In this document: positions 7,674 to 17,669 of the stretch, piece after piece
How positions within the stretch are numbered: position 1 is the stretch's first letter
How the letters are laid out: every line of letters begins with the position of its first letter
NCBI RefSeq assembly: GCF_009363075.1
Contig: NZ_CP045293.1
Location: 186,001 to 250,000, forward strand
Direction: 5' to 3'
Length of the DNA: 64,000 nucleotides
DNA from: Paenibacillus guangzhouensis
GTDB taxonomy: Bacteria > Bacillota > Bacilli > Paenibacillales > Paenibacillaceae
Position numbers and translations under genes: made by a program
Notes under the pieces: generated by a model
The model's database searches: none
What the model was told of the DNA's origin: nothing
Seen by the model: the letters and a program-made list of their open reading frames with translations, nothing else

Positions 7674-10301
7674 ATGAAAGCAAGTGAAATTCGCTCAAAA
7701 TGGTTAGAGTTTTTCGCAAGCAAAGGCCACACGATTGAACCAAGTGCGTCGCTCGTTCCGCACAACGATCCATCTCTACTCTGGATCAACGCAGGTATGG
7801 CGCCGCTAAAACCTTATTTCGACGGACGCGTAAAGCCTGAGAACCCGCGTATTGCGAACTCGCAGAAATGTATCCGTACGAACGACATCGAGAACGTGGG
7901 TAAGACACGCCGTCACCACACATTCTTCGAAATGCTCGGGAACTTCTCGATCGGCGACTACTTCAAAGAAGAAGTCATCACGTGGGCATGGGAGTTCTTA
8001 ACGGACAAGAAATGGATCGGATTCGACCCAGACCGTCTGTCCGTGACCGTCTATCCTGAGGATGAGGAAGCTTATAAGTTCTGGAATGAGAAGATCGGCA
8101 TCCCAGCAGAGCGCATCTACAAGACGGAAGATAACTTCTGGGATATCGGCGAGGGCCCTTGCGGACCTTGTACCGAGATTTTCTATGACCGTGGCGAGAA
8201 ATACGGGGATCTATCCGATCCTGAATGTACGCCAGTAGGCGAGAATGAACGTTTCCTAGAGGTTTGGAACTTAGTATTCTCACAATTCAACCATAACAAA
8301 GACGGCAGCTTCACGCCGCTTCCGAATAAGAACATCGATACAGGCGCAGGACTTGAAAGGTTCGCTTCCATTCTGCAAGACGTGGATTCGAACTTCGATA
8401 CGGATCTGTTCCAACCGATCATTCAAGCGACTTGCGAAATCGCAGGCGTGAAGTATGGCGTGAATACGGAAAATGACGTCGCACTCAAAGTCATTGCAGA
8501 CCATGTGCGTACTGTAGCTTTCTCGGTAGGTGATGGTGTACTACCTTCGAACGAAGGTCGCGGTTATGTTATCCGCCGCTTGCTGCGCCGCGCGGTGCGT
8601 TACGGCAAAATGCTCGGTATGGATCGTCCATTCATGTATCAATTAACAGCGGTCGTTGGCGAGATTATGGGCGTGTACTATCCAGAAGTCGTAGAGAAGC
8701 GCGAGTTCATCGAGAAAGTCATTCGTACCGAAGAAGAGCGGTTCCACGAAACATTATCGGATGGTCTAGAGATCCTCTCACAGCTTAGCGATAAAGCGAA
8801 GCAAGAAGGCGTAACGGAGATCAGTGGTGCGGATGCGTTCAAATTGTATGATACGTACGGCTTCCCGTTCGACTTAACCGAAGACTATGCTGCTGAGCAT
8901 GGATTGACGGTGGATCGCGCAGGCTTTGACGCATCTATGCAAGAGCAGCGTGATCGTGCTCGCGCAGCGCGTCAAGAGACCGAGAGCATGAAGGTGCAAG
9001 GCGGCGTCCTGTCTGATTTTACGTCTAAAAGTGAGTTTGTTGGATATAATGAATTGGAGATTCAGGCTCAAATTATCGGTCTTATTATGGATGATTCGCT
9101 CGTAGATACGGTCGAAGAAGGTCATGTATGCCAAATGATCTTGGATCGTACACCGTTCTACGCTGAGAGCGGCGGTCAGATTAGCGACCAAGGAACGATC
9201 TCGAGTGATCATGGCGTTGCACAAGTGGAAGGTGTGTTCAAAGCACCGCTTGGTCAACACGTGCAGCAAGTAACCGTGCAATCCGGTACACTTCGTGTCG
9301 GCGATACGATTACGGCATCCGTAGATAAAGCTGCTAGAGAAGATATTATTAAGAACCATACGGCAACCCATTTGCTTCATCGCGCTTTGAAAGACGTGCT
9401 TGGCGAGCATGTTAACCAAGCAGGTTCCCTTGTCGAGACCGATCGTCTTCGGTTTGACTTCTCGCATTTCGGCAGTATTACGTCGGAAGAACTGGCTGAT
9501 ATTGAGCGCCGTGTGAATGAGCAGATCTGGAAAGGTACAGATGTTGTCATTGAACAAAAAGCAATTGCTGATGCAAAAGCTATGGGCGCGATGGCATTGT
9601 TCGGTGAGAAATACGGGGATGTTGTTCGTGTCGTACAAGTGGGCACATACAGTATCGAGCTCTGCGGCGGTTGCCATGTGCGCAATACATCGCAAATCGG
9701 ATTGTTCAAATTGGTGAGCGAGAGCGGTATTGGATCAGGCGTACGAAGAATTGAAGCCTTTACAGGGCGTCATGCGTATAAGTATATGGATGGGCAGATT
9801 GAACTGCTCAAGCAAAGCGCTTCTCTCTTAAAATCGAATATCAACGACGTGCCGAAGCGTCTTGACGCATTATTCGGACAGGTCAAGGAATTGCAGCGCG
9901 AGAATGAATCGTTGCAAGCGAAGCTTGGCAGCATTGAAGCGGGTCAGCTTACAGATCAAGTCAAACAAGTTGGCGGCGCACAGCTTCTTGCAGCGAAAGT
10001 AAATGCAGGCGGAATGGACGCGCTTCGCGGCGTAGCTGATGAACTCAAAGCGAAATTCGAGTCAGCAATCCTCGTCCTTGGCGCGGTTGCAGAAGATAAA
10101 GTCAATATTGTCGTGTCTGTCTCCCCAGATCTGGTCAAACGTGGATACCATGCAGGCAAACTTATTAAAGAGATTGCGGCAATCTGCGGCGGCGGCGGCG
10201 GCGGACGTCCGGATATGGCACAAGCTGGCGGTAAAGATCCATCGAAATTGGACGAAGCACTGAAATTTGCTGAGGAACTTGTAGCGAAACAAACGGTGTA
10301 A
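7674..10301 (+). CDS. alaS: Alanine--tRNA ligase
   Basis: 875 residues, full length for bacterial AlaRS. The aminoacylation core is N-terminal ([20 protein letters not shown], then GMAPLKPYF and [20 protein letters not shown]). The editing domain carries zinc ligands in [11 protein letters not shown] (near 562) and CGGCHVRN (near 662). A coiled coil (about 720-750) precedes the C-Ala domain with its glycine-rich [15 protein letters not shown]. The ATG at 7674 has GGAGGT 8 bases upstream; an in-frame TTG at 7659 overlaps that site and is rejected. Expression should depend on the upstream T-box. The gene begins a run alaS-ireB-ruvX-DUF1292-DUF1292-mltG, as in Bacillus. Confidence 0.98.
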   Translation: MKASEIRSKWLEFFASKGHTIEPSASLVPHNDPSLLWINAGMAPLKPYFDGRVKPENPRIANSQKCIRTNDIENVGKTRRHHTFFEMLGNFSIGDYFKEEVITWAWEFLTDKKWIGFDPDRLSVTVYPEDEEAYKFWNEKIGIPAERIYKTEDNFWDIGEGPCGPCTEIFYDRGEKYGDLSDPECTPVGENERFLEVWNLVFSQFNHNKDGSFTPLPNKNIDTGAGLERFASILQDVDSNFDTDLFQPIIQATCEIAGVKYGVNTENDVALKVIADHVRTVAFSVGDGVLPSNEGRGYVIRRLLRRAVRYGKMLGMDRPFMYQLTAVVGEIMGVYYPEVVEKREFIEKVIRTEEERFHETLSDGLEILSQLSDKAKQEGVTEISGADAFKLYDTYGFPFDLTEDYAAEHGLTVDRAGFDASMQEQRDRARAARQETESMKVQGGVLSDFTSKSEFVGYNELEIQAQIIGLIMDDSLVDTVEEGHVCQMILDRTPFYAESGGQISDQGTISSDHGVAQVEGVFKAPLGQHVQQVTVQSGTLRVGDTITASVDKAAREDIIKNHTATHLLHRALKDVLGEHVNQAGSLVETDRLRFDFSHFGSITSEELADIERRVNEQIWKGTDVVIEQKAIADAKAMGAMALFGEKYGDVVRVVQVGTYSIELCGGCHVRNTSQIGLFKLVSESGIGSGVRRIEAFTGRHAYKYMDGQIELLKQSASLLKSNINDVPKRLDALFGQVKELQRENESLQAKLGSIEAGQLTDQVKQVGGAQLLAAKVNAGGMDALRGVADELKAKFESAILVLGAVAEDKVNIVVSVSPDLVKRGYHAGKLIKEIAAICGGGGGGRPDMAQAGGKDPSKLDEALKFAEELVAKQTV

Positions 10302-10303
10302 AC

Positions 10304-10350
10304 ATGAGGGAAAAGGTTCAAAAAGTCGTCACGACTTTTTGGACCCTCAT
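10304..10350 (+). terminator. Strong hairpin after alaS
   Basis: GGTTCAAAAAGTCGT pairs with ACGACTTTTTGGACC across a minimal loop, with outer ATGAGGG/CCCTCAT complementarity. The T-run is inside the stem rather than after it, so termination is plausible but not canonical. The core GTTCAAAAAGTCG also occurs at the ends of the element at 34601-34846. Confidence 0.55.
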
Positions 10351-10430
10351 GTAAGATGGAATTTTAAAGTGGGCAATGATATGTTATGATAGAGAGAAAG
10401 CTTTGGAATTGAAGTGAGGTGGTGTTGGCG

Positions 10431-10691
10431 ATGGAATCGATGGATTCAACCATGAAATTTAACGTCAAAGCAGAAGAAGAAGAGTTTACTTCCGAGGAAA
10501 TCCTGCTTAAAGTGTACGATGCGCTGGTGGAGAAGGACTATAACCCCATTAATCAGGTTGTAGGATACTTATTATCCGGGGATCCCGCTTATATTCCTCG
10601 TCATAACAATGCTCGAAGCTTGATACGTAAGAAGGAACGTGATGAACTGATTGAAGAATTGGTTCGTTCGTATCTCAAACAGCATCGATAA
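10431..10691 (+). CDS. IreB family regulatory phosphoprotein (YrzL/DUF965)
   Basis: 86 residues, small and soluble. The conserved block [20 protein letters not shown] and the [14 protein letters not shown] segment identify the IreB/UPF0297 family. In Enterococcus faecalis IreB is phosphorylated by the serine/threonine kinase IreK and affects cephalosporin resistance; here the role is inferred by family. The ATG at 10431 follows AGGTGG by 8 bases; an in-frame GTG at 10419 lies inside that ribosome site. It is followed by ruvX after 12 bases, the same order as yrzL-yrrK in Bacillus. Confidence 0.93.
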   Translation: MESMDSTMKFNVKAEEEEFTSEEILLKVYDALVEKDYNPINQVVGYLLSGDPAYIPRHNNARSLIRKKERDELIEELVRSYLKQHR

Positions 10692-10703
10692 CAGGAGTAC
10701 CAG

Positions 10704-11123
10704 ATGACAAAAATTTTAGGTCTGGACTACGGGGATCGGAGAATCGGCGTAGCCGTTAGCGATATGTTCGGATGGACAGCTCAAGGGCTGGATGTCATTG
10801 ATCGGAAGCGTGACAGCGATGAGCTGAAGCGGATCGGTGAGATGATTGAGGCGAATGAAATCGGCGAGATCGTCCTCGGACTTCCGAAGAACATGAACGG
10901 CACAATCGGTCCCCGTGGCGAAATTTGTATGGCATTTGCCCAGACGTTGCAAGAAGCTTTTAACCTCCCCGTTCACCTTTGGGATGAGCGGCTGAGCACC
11001 GTATCTGCAGAGCGTACGCTTGTTGAGGCGGATGTAAGCCGCAAGAAGAGAAAGCAAGTCGTAGATAAGATGGCAGCAACGTTGATTTTGCAAAACTATT
11101 TGGATTCTAAAATGAAAAGGTGA
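10704..11123 (+). CDS. ruvX: Putative pre-16S rRNA nuclease / Holliday junction resolvase-like YqgF
   Basis: 139 residues with an RNase H-like fold. Conserved ILGLDYGDRRIGVAVSD carries the first catalytic aspartate; GEIVLGLPKNMNGTIGPRG and the LWDERLSTVSAE segment complete the YqgF signature. E. coli YqgF matures the 5' end of 16S rRNA; older annotation calls it a Holliday junction resolvase. It is cytoplasmic. It sits between ireB and two DUF1292 genes, the conserved Bacillota arrangement. Confidence 0.94.
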   Translation: MTKILGLDYGDRRIGVAVSDMFGWTAQGLDVIDRKRDSDELKRIGEMIEANEIGEIVLGLPKNMNGTIGPRGEICMAFAQTLQEAFNLPVHLWDERLSTVSAERTLVEADVSRKKRKQVVDKMAATLILQNYLDSKMKR

Positions 11124-11135
11124 GGGTGATTGCAG

Positions 11136-11435
11136 ATGACGAAGGACAAAGAAGTACAGATGGAAGAACCAGAAATTATTTATATTCCGGATGACGAAGG
11201 CAATGAGGAAGAATTCGAAGTCATCATGAAGTTCGAAGTGGATGGCTCCGATAATAAGTATATGATGGTCGTGCCTGTTGAATCGACGGACGAAGAGGCT
11301 GATGAAGTCTATGCTTTCCGTTATGAAGAAGATGGCGACGATTTGAAATTGTTCATTATTGAAGATGAAGAAGAATGGCAAGTGGTTGAAGAGACATTCA
11401 ATACACTCGTAGGTGAGCTGGAAGAGGAGAATTAA
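11136..11435 (+). CDS. DUF1292 protein (YrzB-like)
   Basis: About 99 residues, very acidic. It contains EIIYIPDDEGNEEEFEVIMKF and the closing EDEEEWQVVEETFNTL typical of DUF1292. The molecular role is unknown. The ATG at 11136 has GAGGGTGA 6 bases upstream; a TTG at 11130 overlaps less well. It lies 12 bases after ruvX and is followed after 3 bases by a second DUF1292 gene, so translation is probably coupled. The tandem pair looks like an old duplication. Confidence 0.85.
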   Translation: MTKDKEVQMEEPEIIYIPDDEGNEEEFEVIMKFEVDGSDNKYMMVVPVESTDEEADEVYAFRYEEDGDDLKLFIIEDEEEWQVVEETFNTLVGELEEEN

Positions 11436-11438
11436 GAA

Positions 11439-11753
11439 ATGAGTTATTATCAGTTGAGAGATGTCGTGTTTACGAACCGTCTTGTGGAAGCCTTCGGAAA
11501 TGATATCGAGCTTACAGATGATCAGGGTCATGCCGTCGTCTATCGTCTGCTCAAAGAGTTCCAGCTTGGTGCGACTGGCTATGCCGTACTTCAATCGCAG
11601 GACCATGATGACGAAGATGTCGAGATTTTCCGCATTATGGTGAATGCAAATGGAGAGCCGGAGCTAGTGACTATTGAGGATGACGAGGAATGGGAGAATA
11701 TCTCGGAACTGTATGATGAACTTACACTCCCAGATGCAATTGATGAGCCATAA
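11439..11753 (+). CDS. Second DUF1292 protein
   Basis: 104 residues, acidic. It shares with its neighbour the pattern ...IELTDDQGHAVVYRLLKEF and the ending EDDEEWENISELYDEL. Function unknown. Its ribosome site (GAGGAG) lies within the end of the preceding gene, indicating an operon. An N-terminal extension, MSYYQLRDVVFTNRLVEAFG, distinguishes it from the first copy. Confidence 0.8.
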   Translation: MSYYQLRDVVFTNRLVEAFGNDIELTDDQGHAVVYRLLKEFQLGATGYAVLQSQDHDDEDVEIFRIMVNANGEPELVTIEDDEEWENISELYDELTLPDAIDEP

Positions 11754-11898
11754 GGGCGCAGAAATATAATTGTAGCATCACACGAACCATGCAACTTCAT
11801 GATCGACCTTGCAGAAGAGCGGATTATTCCGCTCTTTTTGGTTCGGATTGTGATATACTTGCTATATTCTTGCGAAAAAAGGGGGAATGGTGGACAAA

Positions 11899-12942
11899 AT
11901 GAAGAAATTTGTCCTAACCTGCGTCATCATTTTGCTGGTGATTGTGCTCGGCGGAGCCGGGTATGGTTGGCTTCAAATGCAGCCGACAGCTGTAAGCGCG
12001 CAGGCCAAAGAAGTTCAAATTAAACAAGGAATGGGGACTTCGAAGATTGCAGATTTGTTAGAGCAAGAAGGACTCATTAAGAATAGTCTGATGTTTAAAG
12101 TATATCTGAAGGTGAATAAGGAAGGGGCCAAGTTCAAAGCTGGCAAATATGCGTTGACTCCAGGCCTATCCTACCAAGAGATTATTAGCAAGCTGAACGC
12201 AGGCGATGTCATCCCGGATGAAGTCATTCGTTTCACGATTCCAGAAGGGTATACGATCAATCAAATCGCGGATAAACTAAGTGAAGATCATCAAGTGGAC
12301 CGAGCGGAGTTTATCAAGCTTGTAGATGACGCTGCAGCATTCCAGTTGCCGTCGATGGCAGCGATCCCATCGGATGCGAAGCTCATCCATCAGTTGGAAG
12401 GCTATCTTTTCCCTGAAACCTATGAGGTTAAGAAGGGGAGTACCGCAAAGGATATGATCCAACGGATGTTGAATGAGCTGGATAAAAAATTAGCAGCACT
12501 TCCTTCCGATTGGGAAGCGAAGATGAAAGCTCAGAACTTGAATTTCCATCAGTTAATGACGGTGGCCTCCTTGATTGAGCGTGAAGTCGTGGTAGATTCA
12601 GAGCGGGGATTGGTTGCGGGTGTCATCTATAACCGACTCAAGCAGAACAAGCCGCTTCAGATCGATGCGACCATTCAGTATTTGTTCGACAAGCCGAAGG
12701 ATCGGTTGTTCAATAAAGATTTGAAAATTGAAAGTCCTTATAATACCTATCTCCATGATGGATTGCCGCCAGGGCCGATCGCAAGTCCAAGTCTTGCTTC
12801 GATCGAAGCTGCGCTCAACCCTGAACCTTCGAAATATTTGTATTACGTAACGAAGAAGGACGGAAGTCAGAGTCATTTGTTCGCGGTAACGTATAAAGAA
12901 CATTTGGCCAATATTAAGAAAAGCAAAGAAATGGCGAAATAA
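11899..12942 (+). CDS. mltG: Endolytic murein transglycosylase MltG (YceG-like)
   Basis: About 347 residues. One N-terminal membrane helix (about 3-25), then a LysM-like/YceG fold. The catalytic glutamate is in LMTVASLIEREVVVDSERGL, and the family's late motif NTYLHDGLPPGPIASPSLAS is clear. MltG cuts nascent peptidoglycan strands outside the cell membrane and is thought to set glycan length. The start is uncertain: ATG 11899 (GGTGG 5 bases upstream), GTG 11890 and ATG 11887 are in frame. In Bacillus the next gene is yrrM (trmR); here it is missing and the U32 genes follow directly. Confidence 0.94.
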   Translation: MKKFVLTCVIILLVIVLGGAGYGWLQMQPTAVSAQAKEVQIKQGMGTSKIADLLEQEGLIKNSLMFKVYLKVNKEGAKFKAGKYALTPGLSYQEIISKLNAGDVIPDEVIRFTIPEGYTINQIADKLSEDHQVDRAEFIKLVDDAAAFQLPSMAAIPSDAKLIHQLEGYLFPETYEVKKGSTAKDMIQRMLNELDKKLAALPSDWEAKMKAQNLNFHQLMTVASLIEREVVVDSERGLVAGVIYNRLKQNKPLQIDATIQYLFDKPKDRLFNKDLKIESPYNTYLHDGLPPGPIASPSLASIEAALNPEPSKYLYYVTKKDGSQSHLFAVTYKEHLANIKKSKEMAK

Positions 12943-12972
12943 GCATAGTGTATAGTCCAGGAGTGAAGTGAA

Positions 12973-13926
12973 ATGAGCAAAAAACCGGAACTACTTGTAA
13001 CAGCAGGCTCTATTCCTCAGCTGCAGCGATTTATCGCAGCGGGAGCAGATGCGGTCATCATCGGAGAGCAAAAGTTCGGAATGCGTCTTGCCGGTGATTT
13101 TAAGATGGAAGATGTTCGTGAAGCTGTACGCATCGCGAAGCAGACGGGTGTGAAGATTTATGTTGCTGTGAACAATATTATGGATAATCAAGTGTTAGAA
13201 GAGCTTCCTGCTTACCTTGCGGAAGTGCAGCAAGCAGGGGCCGATGCGATTGTCTTCGGCGACCCATCTGTATTAATGATTGTACGTGAAGCTGCACCAG
13301 GTCTCGGGCTGCATTGGAATGCCGAGATGACATCAACGAACTATCGGACGGCTGAATATTGGGCTAAACGCGGAGCGAAACGGATCGTTGCTGCACGAGA
13401 GCTGAATATGGAGCAAGTAATCGAGATGAAAGCGCAATTGCCGACGATGGAAGTAGAGGTCCAAGTCCATGGCATGACGAATATTTATCATTCGAAGCGG
13501 AATTTGGTGAAGAGCTATATGTCGCACCAGAATGAGCGCAATCACGTGTCGGAAGACGTGCACAGCCAGGATGTCTCCAAAGAGCGCGGTTTGTTCTTGA
13601 TTGAGCAAGAGCGTCAGGATGAGAAATATCCTATTTATGAAGATAGGAATGGGACGCATATTATGAGTTCGGATGATATTTGCATGATCGAGAATATCCA
13701 TGAGCTGCTTGAAGGACAGATCGATAGCCTGAAGATCGAAGGGCTCATGAAGTCCGATGTATATAACGAGACCGTCATTCGAGCGTATCGTCAAGCAATT
13801 GACGCCTATGTTGCAGATCCAGAGAACTATACGTTCCAAGATGAGTGGTTAGAAGCAATCCAACATATTCAGGATCCTGAGCGAGAGCTTAGCTTCGGAT
13901 TCTTCTTCAAAGAGCAAGTCTATTAG
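12973..13926 (+). CDS. U32 family protein, tRNA hydroxylation factor (TrhP1/YrrN-like)
   Basis: 317 residues. It is a U32 'peptidase' family member with the TIM-barrel-like opening PELLVTAGSIPQLQRFIAAG. The cysteine-rich U32 signature present in the next gene is absent here (EVQVHGMTNIYHSKRNLVKS in its place), as in the YrrN subgroup. In B. subtilis YrrN and YrrO are needed for prephenate-dependent 5-hydroxylation of wobble uridine in tRNA. The gene is paired with the YrrO-like gene 74 bases downstream, so they probably act together. No protease activity is implied. A GGAGTGAAGTG ribosome site precedes the ATG. Confidence 0.85.
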   Translation: MSKKPELLVTAGSIPQLQRFIAAGADAVIIGEQKFGMRLAGDFKMEDVREAVRIAKQTGVKIYVAVNNIMDNQVLEELPAYLAEVQQAGADAIVFGDPSVLMIVREAAPGLGLHWNAEMTSTNYRTAEYWAKRGAKRIVAARELNMEQVIEMKAQLPTMEVEVQVHGMTNIYHSKRNLVKSYMSHQNERNHVSEDVHSQDVSKERGLFLIEQERQDEKYPIYEDRNGTHIMSSDDICMIENIHELLEGQIDSLKIEGLMKSDVYNETVIRAYRQAIDAYVADPENYTFQDEWLEAIQHIQDPERELSFGFFFKEQVY

Positions 13927-14000
13927 TTGCTGAAAAGCTAACATGTTGAATGTTTATTTAAAGGTCGCCTTAGGCGAAGATGAAGTAAGAGGTGGAAAGA

Positions 14001-15338
14001 ATGTTAACAAGCGAAAGACCCGTACTGAAGGGCAAACGAAATCGTCTTGATAAGCCTGAATTGCTCGCTCCAGCAGGGAACTTGGAGAAGTTGAAGTTCG
14101 CAATTCATTATGGCGCAGACGCAGTATATATTGGTGGACAGAAGTATGGTCTTCGTTCCAATGCAGATAACTTTAGCTTTGAAGAAATGCGCGAAGGGGT
14201 AGAATTCGCGAAGAAATACGGCGCCAAGGTATTCGTTGCGACGAATATCTATGCGCACAACGAAGATATTGAAGGTATCGAAGAATACTTACGGAATTTG
14301 GAAGAAGTCGGTATTTCCGCGATTATCGCAGCAGATCCGGTGATCATTGAGACCGCTCAACGTGTTGCCCCTCGGTTAGAGGTTCATGTCAGCACGCAGC
14401 AATCGATTATGAACTGGCAGACTGTGAAGTTCTGGAAGGAAGAAGGCGCTCCGCGCGTCGTTCTCGCACGTGAAGCTAGCTTGCAAGAAATTTATGAGAT
14501 GAAGCAGCATGTAGATATTGAGATTGAAGCATTTATCCATGGCGCGATGTGTTCTTCGTACTCGGGACGCTGCGTTCTCTCGAACCATTTCACAGACCGT
14601 GATTCCAATCGTGGGGGCTGCTGCCAATCCTGCCGTTGGAAGTATGATCTTTTCGAGGATGGACGTCCGGATCTGGATGCAATCATCAGCGAAGATGAAG
14701 CGGCAGAGCATCCTGTGCTAGAGCAATTCAAAGTCGGTATTACACAACTCCCGTTGTTCAAACAAGAAGACAACCAATTCTCGATGGGCTCCAAAGACCT
14801 ATGTATGATTGAGCATTTGCCGGATCTGATCGAAGTGGGTGTCGACAGCTTCAAAATTGAAGGTCGGATGAAATCGATCCACTATGTTGCAACAGTAGTG
14901 AACGTCTATCGCCAAGTGATTGATTCCTACATGGCAGATCCAGAGAATTATGTGCTTAAGCCGGAGTGGATCGAAGAGATCAACAAAGCAGCGAACAGAC
15001 CGCTAAATACAGGGTTCTTCTACGATACGCCGGATCATGAGGATCACATCTATGAGCCAGAAGAGAAAGCTGCGCCTTATGACTTCGCAGGCCTAGTCTT
15101 GGATTATGATGCGGAGACAGGCATGGCAACGATCCAACAACGCAATCATTTCAAACCAGGTCAAGAGGTGGAGTTCTTTGGACCGAATGGTACCTTCTTC
15201 AAACAGACCGTTGAAGAAATCTGGGATGAGTCTGGAGTGCTACTCGATGCAGCACGCCATCCATTGCAACGGATCCGTATGAAGGTCGAACAGCCTGTAC
15301 AATATTTCGATATGATGCGTAAAAAGAACGGGAAATAA
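14001..15338 (+). CDS. U32 family protein, tRNA hydroxylation factor (TrhP2/YrrO-like)
   Basis: About 445 residues. It contains the full U32 signature EAFIHGAMCSSYSGRCVLS and then the cysteine pairs in GGCCQSCRWKYD, proposed iron-sulfur or metal ligands. A C-terminal beta domain (about 360-440) carries MATIQQRNHFKPGQEVEFFG, as in YegQ/TrhP. It works in tRNA wobble-uridine hydroxylation by homology to YrrO. The ATG at 14001 follows AGAGGTGG by about 6 bases; the GTG at 13992 lies inside that site. A terminator follows. The methyltransferase TrmR, which would convert hydroxyuridine to methoxyuridine, is not encoded in the window. Confidence 0.88.
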   Translation: MLTSERPVLKGKRNRLDKPELLAPAGNLEKLKFAIHYGADAVYIGGQKYGLRSNADNFSFEEMREGVEFAKKYGAKVFVATNIYAHNEDIEGIEEYLRNLEEVGISAIIAADPVIIETAQRVAPRLEVHVSTQQSIMNWQTVKFWKEEGAPRVVLAREASLQEIYEMKQHVDIEIEAFIHGAMCSSYSGRCVLSNHFTDRDSNRGGCCQSCRWKYDLFEDGRPDLDAIISEDEAAEHPVLEQFKVGITQLPLFKQEDNQFSMGSKDLCMIEHLPDLIEVGVDSFKIEGRMKSIHYVATVVNVYRQVIDSYMADPENYVLKPEWIEEINKAANRPLNTGFFYDTPDHEDHIYEPEEKAAPYDFAGLVLDYDAETGMATIQQRNHFKPGQEVEFFGPNGTFFKQTVEEIWDESGVLLDAARHPLQRIRMKVEQPVQYFDMMRKKNGK

Positions 15339-15350
15339 AATAATGAAGAT

Positions 15351-15380
15351 GCCTTCAGTCTCAGATTGAAGGCTTTTTTT
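15351..15380 (+). terminator. Rho-independent terminator
   Basis: GCCTTCA / TGAAGGC hairpin with a 9-base loop followed by eight T residues. It ends the U32 gene pair. Confidence 0.88.
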
Positions 15381-15482
15381 AATTTTTAATTATTTTTTTG
15401 TAAAAAAAGCAAATGTTTTTAGTGGATTATGCCGAACAAATAGATAGGAGATAAAATAGATATAAAGGATGGTGCTCCCATC

Positions 15483-17558
15483 GTGCAGAAGCATTTGAAA
15501 CTATCAAAATTGTTCAAGAACCCTCTAAAATCCGTAGGACTCAAGCTTTTATTAATCTTTATGATTAGCAGCATGATATTTGTCGTGGGGATTGGGCTCT
15601 ATTCCTACTCGCAATCGAAGAGCATTATTCAGGAGCAATCATCGGATGCGAACTATCAGACGATTGTTCAGGCCCGTGAGAAGCTGGATTTGATCCTTAA
15701 AACGTATGACGATATGTCCATGCAATTGCTGATGAATAAAGAGTTGCAGACGCACCTTAATGTTTACATGAATAGTAGTGCAAGCGAATTCAGCAGCTTT
15801 GAAGCGAATGGCAAGGCTACGGACATCCTACAGACACTAAGCATTAATAACTCGAATATTGTGGGAATCTATTTGGTTCCACTCAAAGGGACTTCGCGTA
15901 TTATTACGACAGGTGGCGGAACAGCGACTGAACTCGATGAAGTACGCAAGCAAGAGTGGTTCAAGAATGCTCTGCAGGCACAAGGTAGAACTGTATATAT
16001 ACCGACTGGAACGAAGCGAATTCTTGATCAGACACCAGATCATACGTTTGGACTGAGTCGCGTTCTGAAGAATATTTCTACGGGCGAGGCTTCTCATGTC
16101 CTTCTAATTGAATTGAAGATGGATACGCTAGGCAAAAATCTAAGCACCATAGATCTAGGCGAAGGCAGTGACCTTCTGATTATTGGCCCAGGGAATAAGA
16201 TTGTATTCTCGAAACACGAAGACCTTATTGGCAAGGATTCATTGCTGAAGCTTAACGGTCAAGATGGCGTCGCGAAATCGGGCGGAAGCGAGACCATTAA
16301 GAATGGCAACGGCGTTGAGGTTCTAGCTTCGTATAGTCCATTATCGTCGAATGGATGGAACTTGGTAAGTGAAGTTCCAGTGGAGAAGCTGGTAGAGAAG
16401 GCTAGTGAAATTTTCAATGTGACGATCATTGCAGCGATTGTCGTTGCGATTGTCGCAAGTTTAATCGGGGTCTGGGTGATGCGGATGGTTGGCAGCCCGC
16501 TCAAATATTTGCGTAACCTGATGAATCAAGGGGCGAGCGGTAACTTGGGCGTCCGGATGAAGGTGAAGTCTCAGGATGAGATTGGTGAATTGTCTAGAGG
16601 CTTCAATGAAATGATGGATAACATTACGGAGCTCGTGAAGCATACAAGTCAATCTGCGCAGGACGTGCTCAATACAGCATCCGAGCTCAGCGATGCATCG
16701 AAGAAAACAGGAATCTCTGCGCGTGAGATCGCGATCGCAACCGAAGAGATTGCGAACGGTGCAACGAATTTGGCTGTGGAAGCCGAGCGCGGGAATGATC
16801 TGACGATCACAATTGGTTCGAAAATGCGGAATGTTATCAGTTCCAATGTCGAGATGGGTGAAGCGGCTGCGGAGGTCGAGAAAGCCAGTCAGCACGGGAT
16901 TACCCACATGACTGTATTGACGGATAAGACGAATCTTACCGAAGAGATGGTGCGTTCACTTGTTCAGAAGGTCAATGCACTCAAAGAAAGCACGAACTCG
17001 ATTCGTAAGATTCTTGAAGTATTGAACAATATGACGAAGCAGACGAATATTCTATCACTTAACGCTACCATCGAGGCATCGAGAGCAGGTGCAGCGGGTA
17101 AAGGATTTATGGTCGTCGCTGATGAAATTCGGAAGCTCGCAGATCAGTCTCGACAATCCATTGATGTGGTAGGACAAATTACAGATCAAATCTCCGGTGA
17201 AATCGGCGAGACCGTTCATGTCTTATCTGATGCCTATCCGATCTTCCAAGAGCAAATTGTATCTGTGAAAGAAGCAAGTGAGATCTTCTGGACGGTTCAA
17301 GGCCAGATGACAGGATTTATTCAGCAATTGGGTCAGGCAACAGATTCGATTCAACAGTTGGATCAATCGCAAGCTATTCTTGCCGAAGCCATGAGCAGTG
17401 TAAGCGCGGTAGCCGAAGAAGCCTCTGCAACGTCGGAAGAAGTCGCATCACTGAGTAATGAGCAATTGACCGTCAGTGGGAACTTGATTGATTTGTCGAA
17501 CAAGCTGGAGGAAGTCTCCACACGTCTCAAAGAAACCTTATCTCGATTTACGTTATAA
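15483..17558 (+). CDS. Methyl-accepting chemotaxis protein
   Basis: 691 residues. N-terminal membrane helix (about 18-40), an extracytoplasmic sensing domain of the Cache type (about 45-305), a second helix (about 310-333), HAMP (about 333-388, [14 protein letters not shown]) and a long cytoplasmic signalling coiled coil. The tip hairpin is at [20 protein letters not shown], followed by [13 protein letters not shown], the CheA/CheW contact region. The ligand cannot be predicted. The start is GTG, with a weak AGGATGG site about 10 bases away. It sits in the place where Bacillus has udk and greA, between the yrrO-like gene and pbpI, with its own terminators on both sides, so it is likely a lineage-specific insertion. 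Confidence 0.94.
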   Translation: MQKHLKLSKLFKNPLKSVGLKLLLIFMISSMIFVVGIGLYSYSQSKSIIQEQSSDANYQTIVQAREKLDLILKTYDDMSMQLLMNKELQTHLNVYMNSSASEFSSFEANGKATDILQTLSINNSNIVGIYLVPLKGTSRIITTGGGTATELDEVRKQEWFKNALQAQGRTVYIPTGTKRILDQTPDHTFGLSRVLKNISTGEASHVLLIELKMDTLGKNLSTIDLGEGSDLLIIGPGNKIVFSKHEDLIGKDSLLKLNGQDGVAKSGGSETIKNGNGVEVLASYSPLSSNGWNLVSEVPVEKLVEKASEIFNVTIIAAIVVAIVASLIGVWVMRMVGSPLKYLRNLMNQGASGNLGVRMKVKSQDEIGELSRGFNEMMDNITELVKHTSQSAQDVLNTASELSDASKKTGISAREIAIATEEIANGATNLAVEAERGNDLTITIGSKMRNVISSNVEMGEAAAEVEKASQHGITHMTVLTDKTNLTEEMVRSLVQKVNALKESTNSIRKILEVLNNMTKQTNILSLNATIEASRAGAAGKGFMVVADEIRKLADQSRQSIDVVGQITDQISGEIGETVHVLSDAYPIFQEQIVSVKEASEIFWTVQGQMTGFIQQLGQATDSIQQLDQSQAILAEAMSSVSAVAEEASATSEEVASLSNEQLTVSGNLIDLSNKLEEVSTRLKETLSRFTL

Positions 17559-17577
17559 GCCTAGATTACACGATTTG

Positions 17578-17616
17578 AACCTGCCTAAGCCTTATGAGCT
17601 GTGGCAGGTTTTTTCT
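17578..17616 (+). terminator. Rho-independent terminator
   Basis: AACCTGCC / GGCAGGTT stem followed by TTTTTTCTTCGTTTT. It ends the chemotaxis receptor gene. Confidence 0.85.
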
Positions 17617-17669
17617 TCGTTTTGTGGCAATAATGAGGAATAACGTTAGGATTGATGGAGAGATGAAAT

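Noticed and set aside
8874-9695. 273-codon open frame antisense to alaS
   Set aside because: Shadow of a strongly conserved gene; no recognisable domain and Cys/His-rich composition.
10716-11606. 296-codon open frame antisense to ruvX and the DUF1292 genes
   Set aside because: It spans three real genes on the other strand; the Phe/Ile/His-rich composition mirrors acidic codons of those genes.
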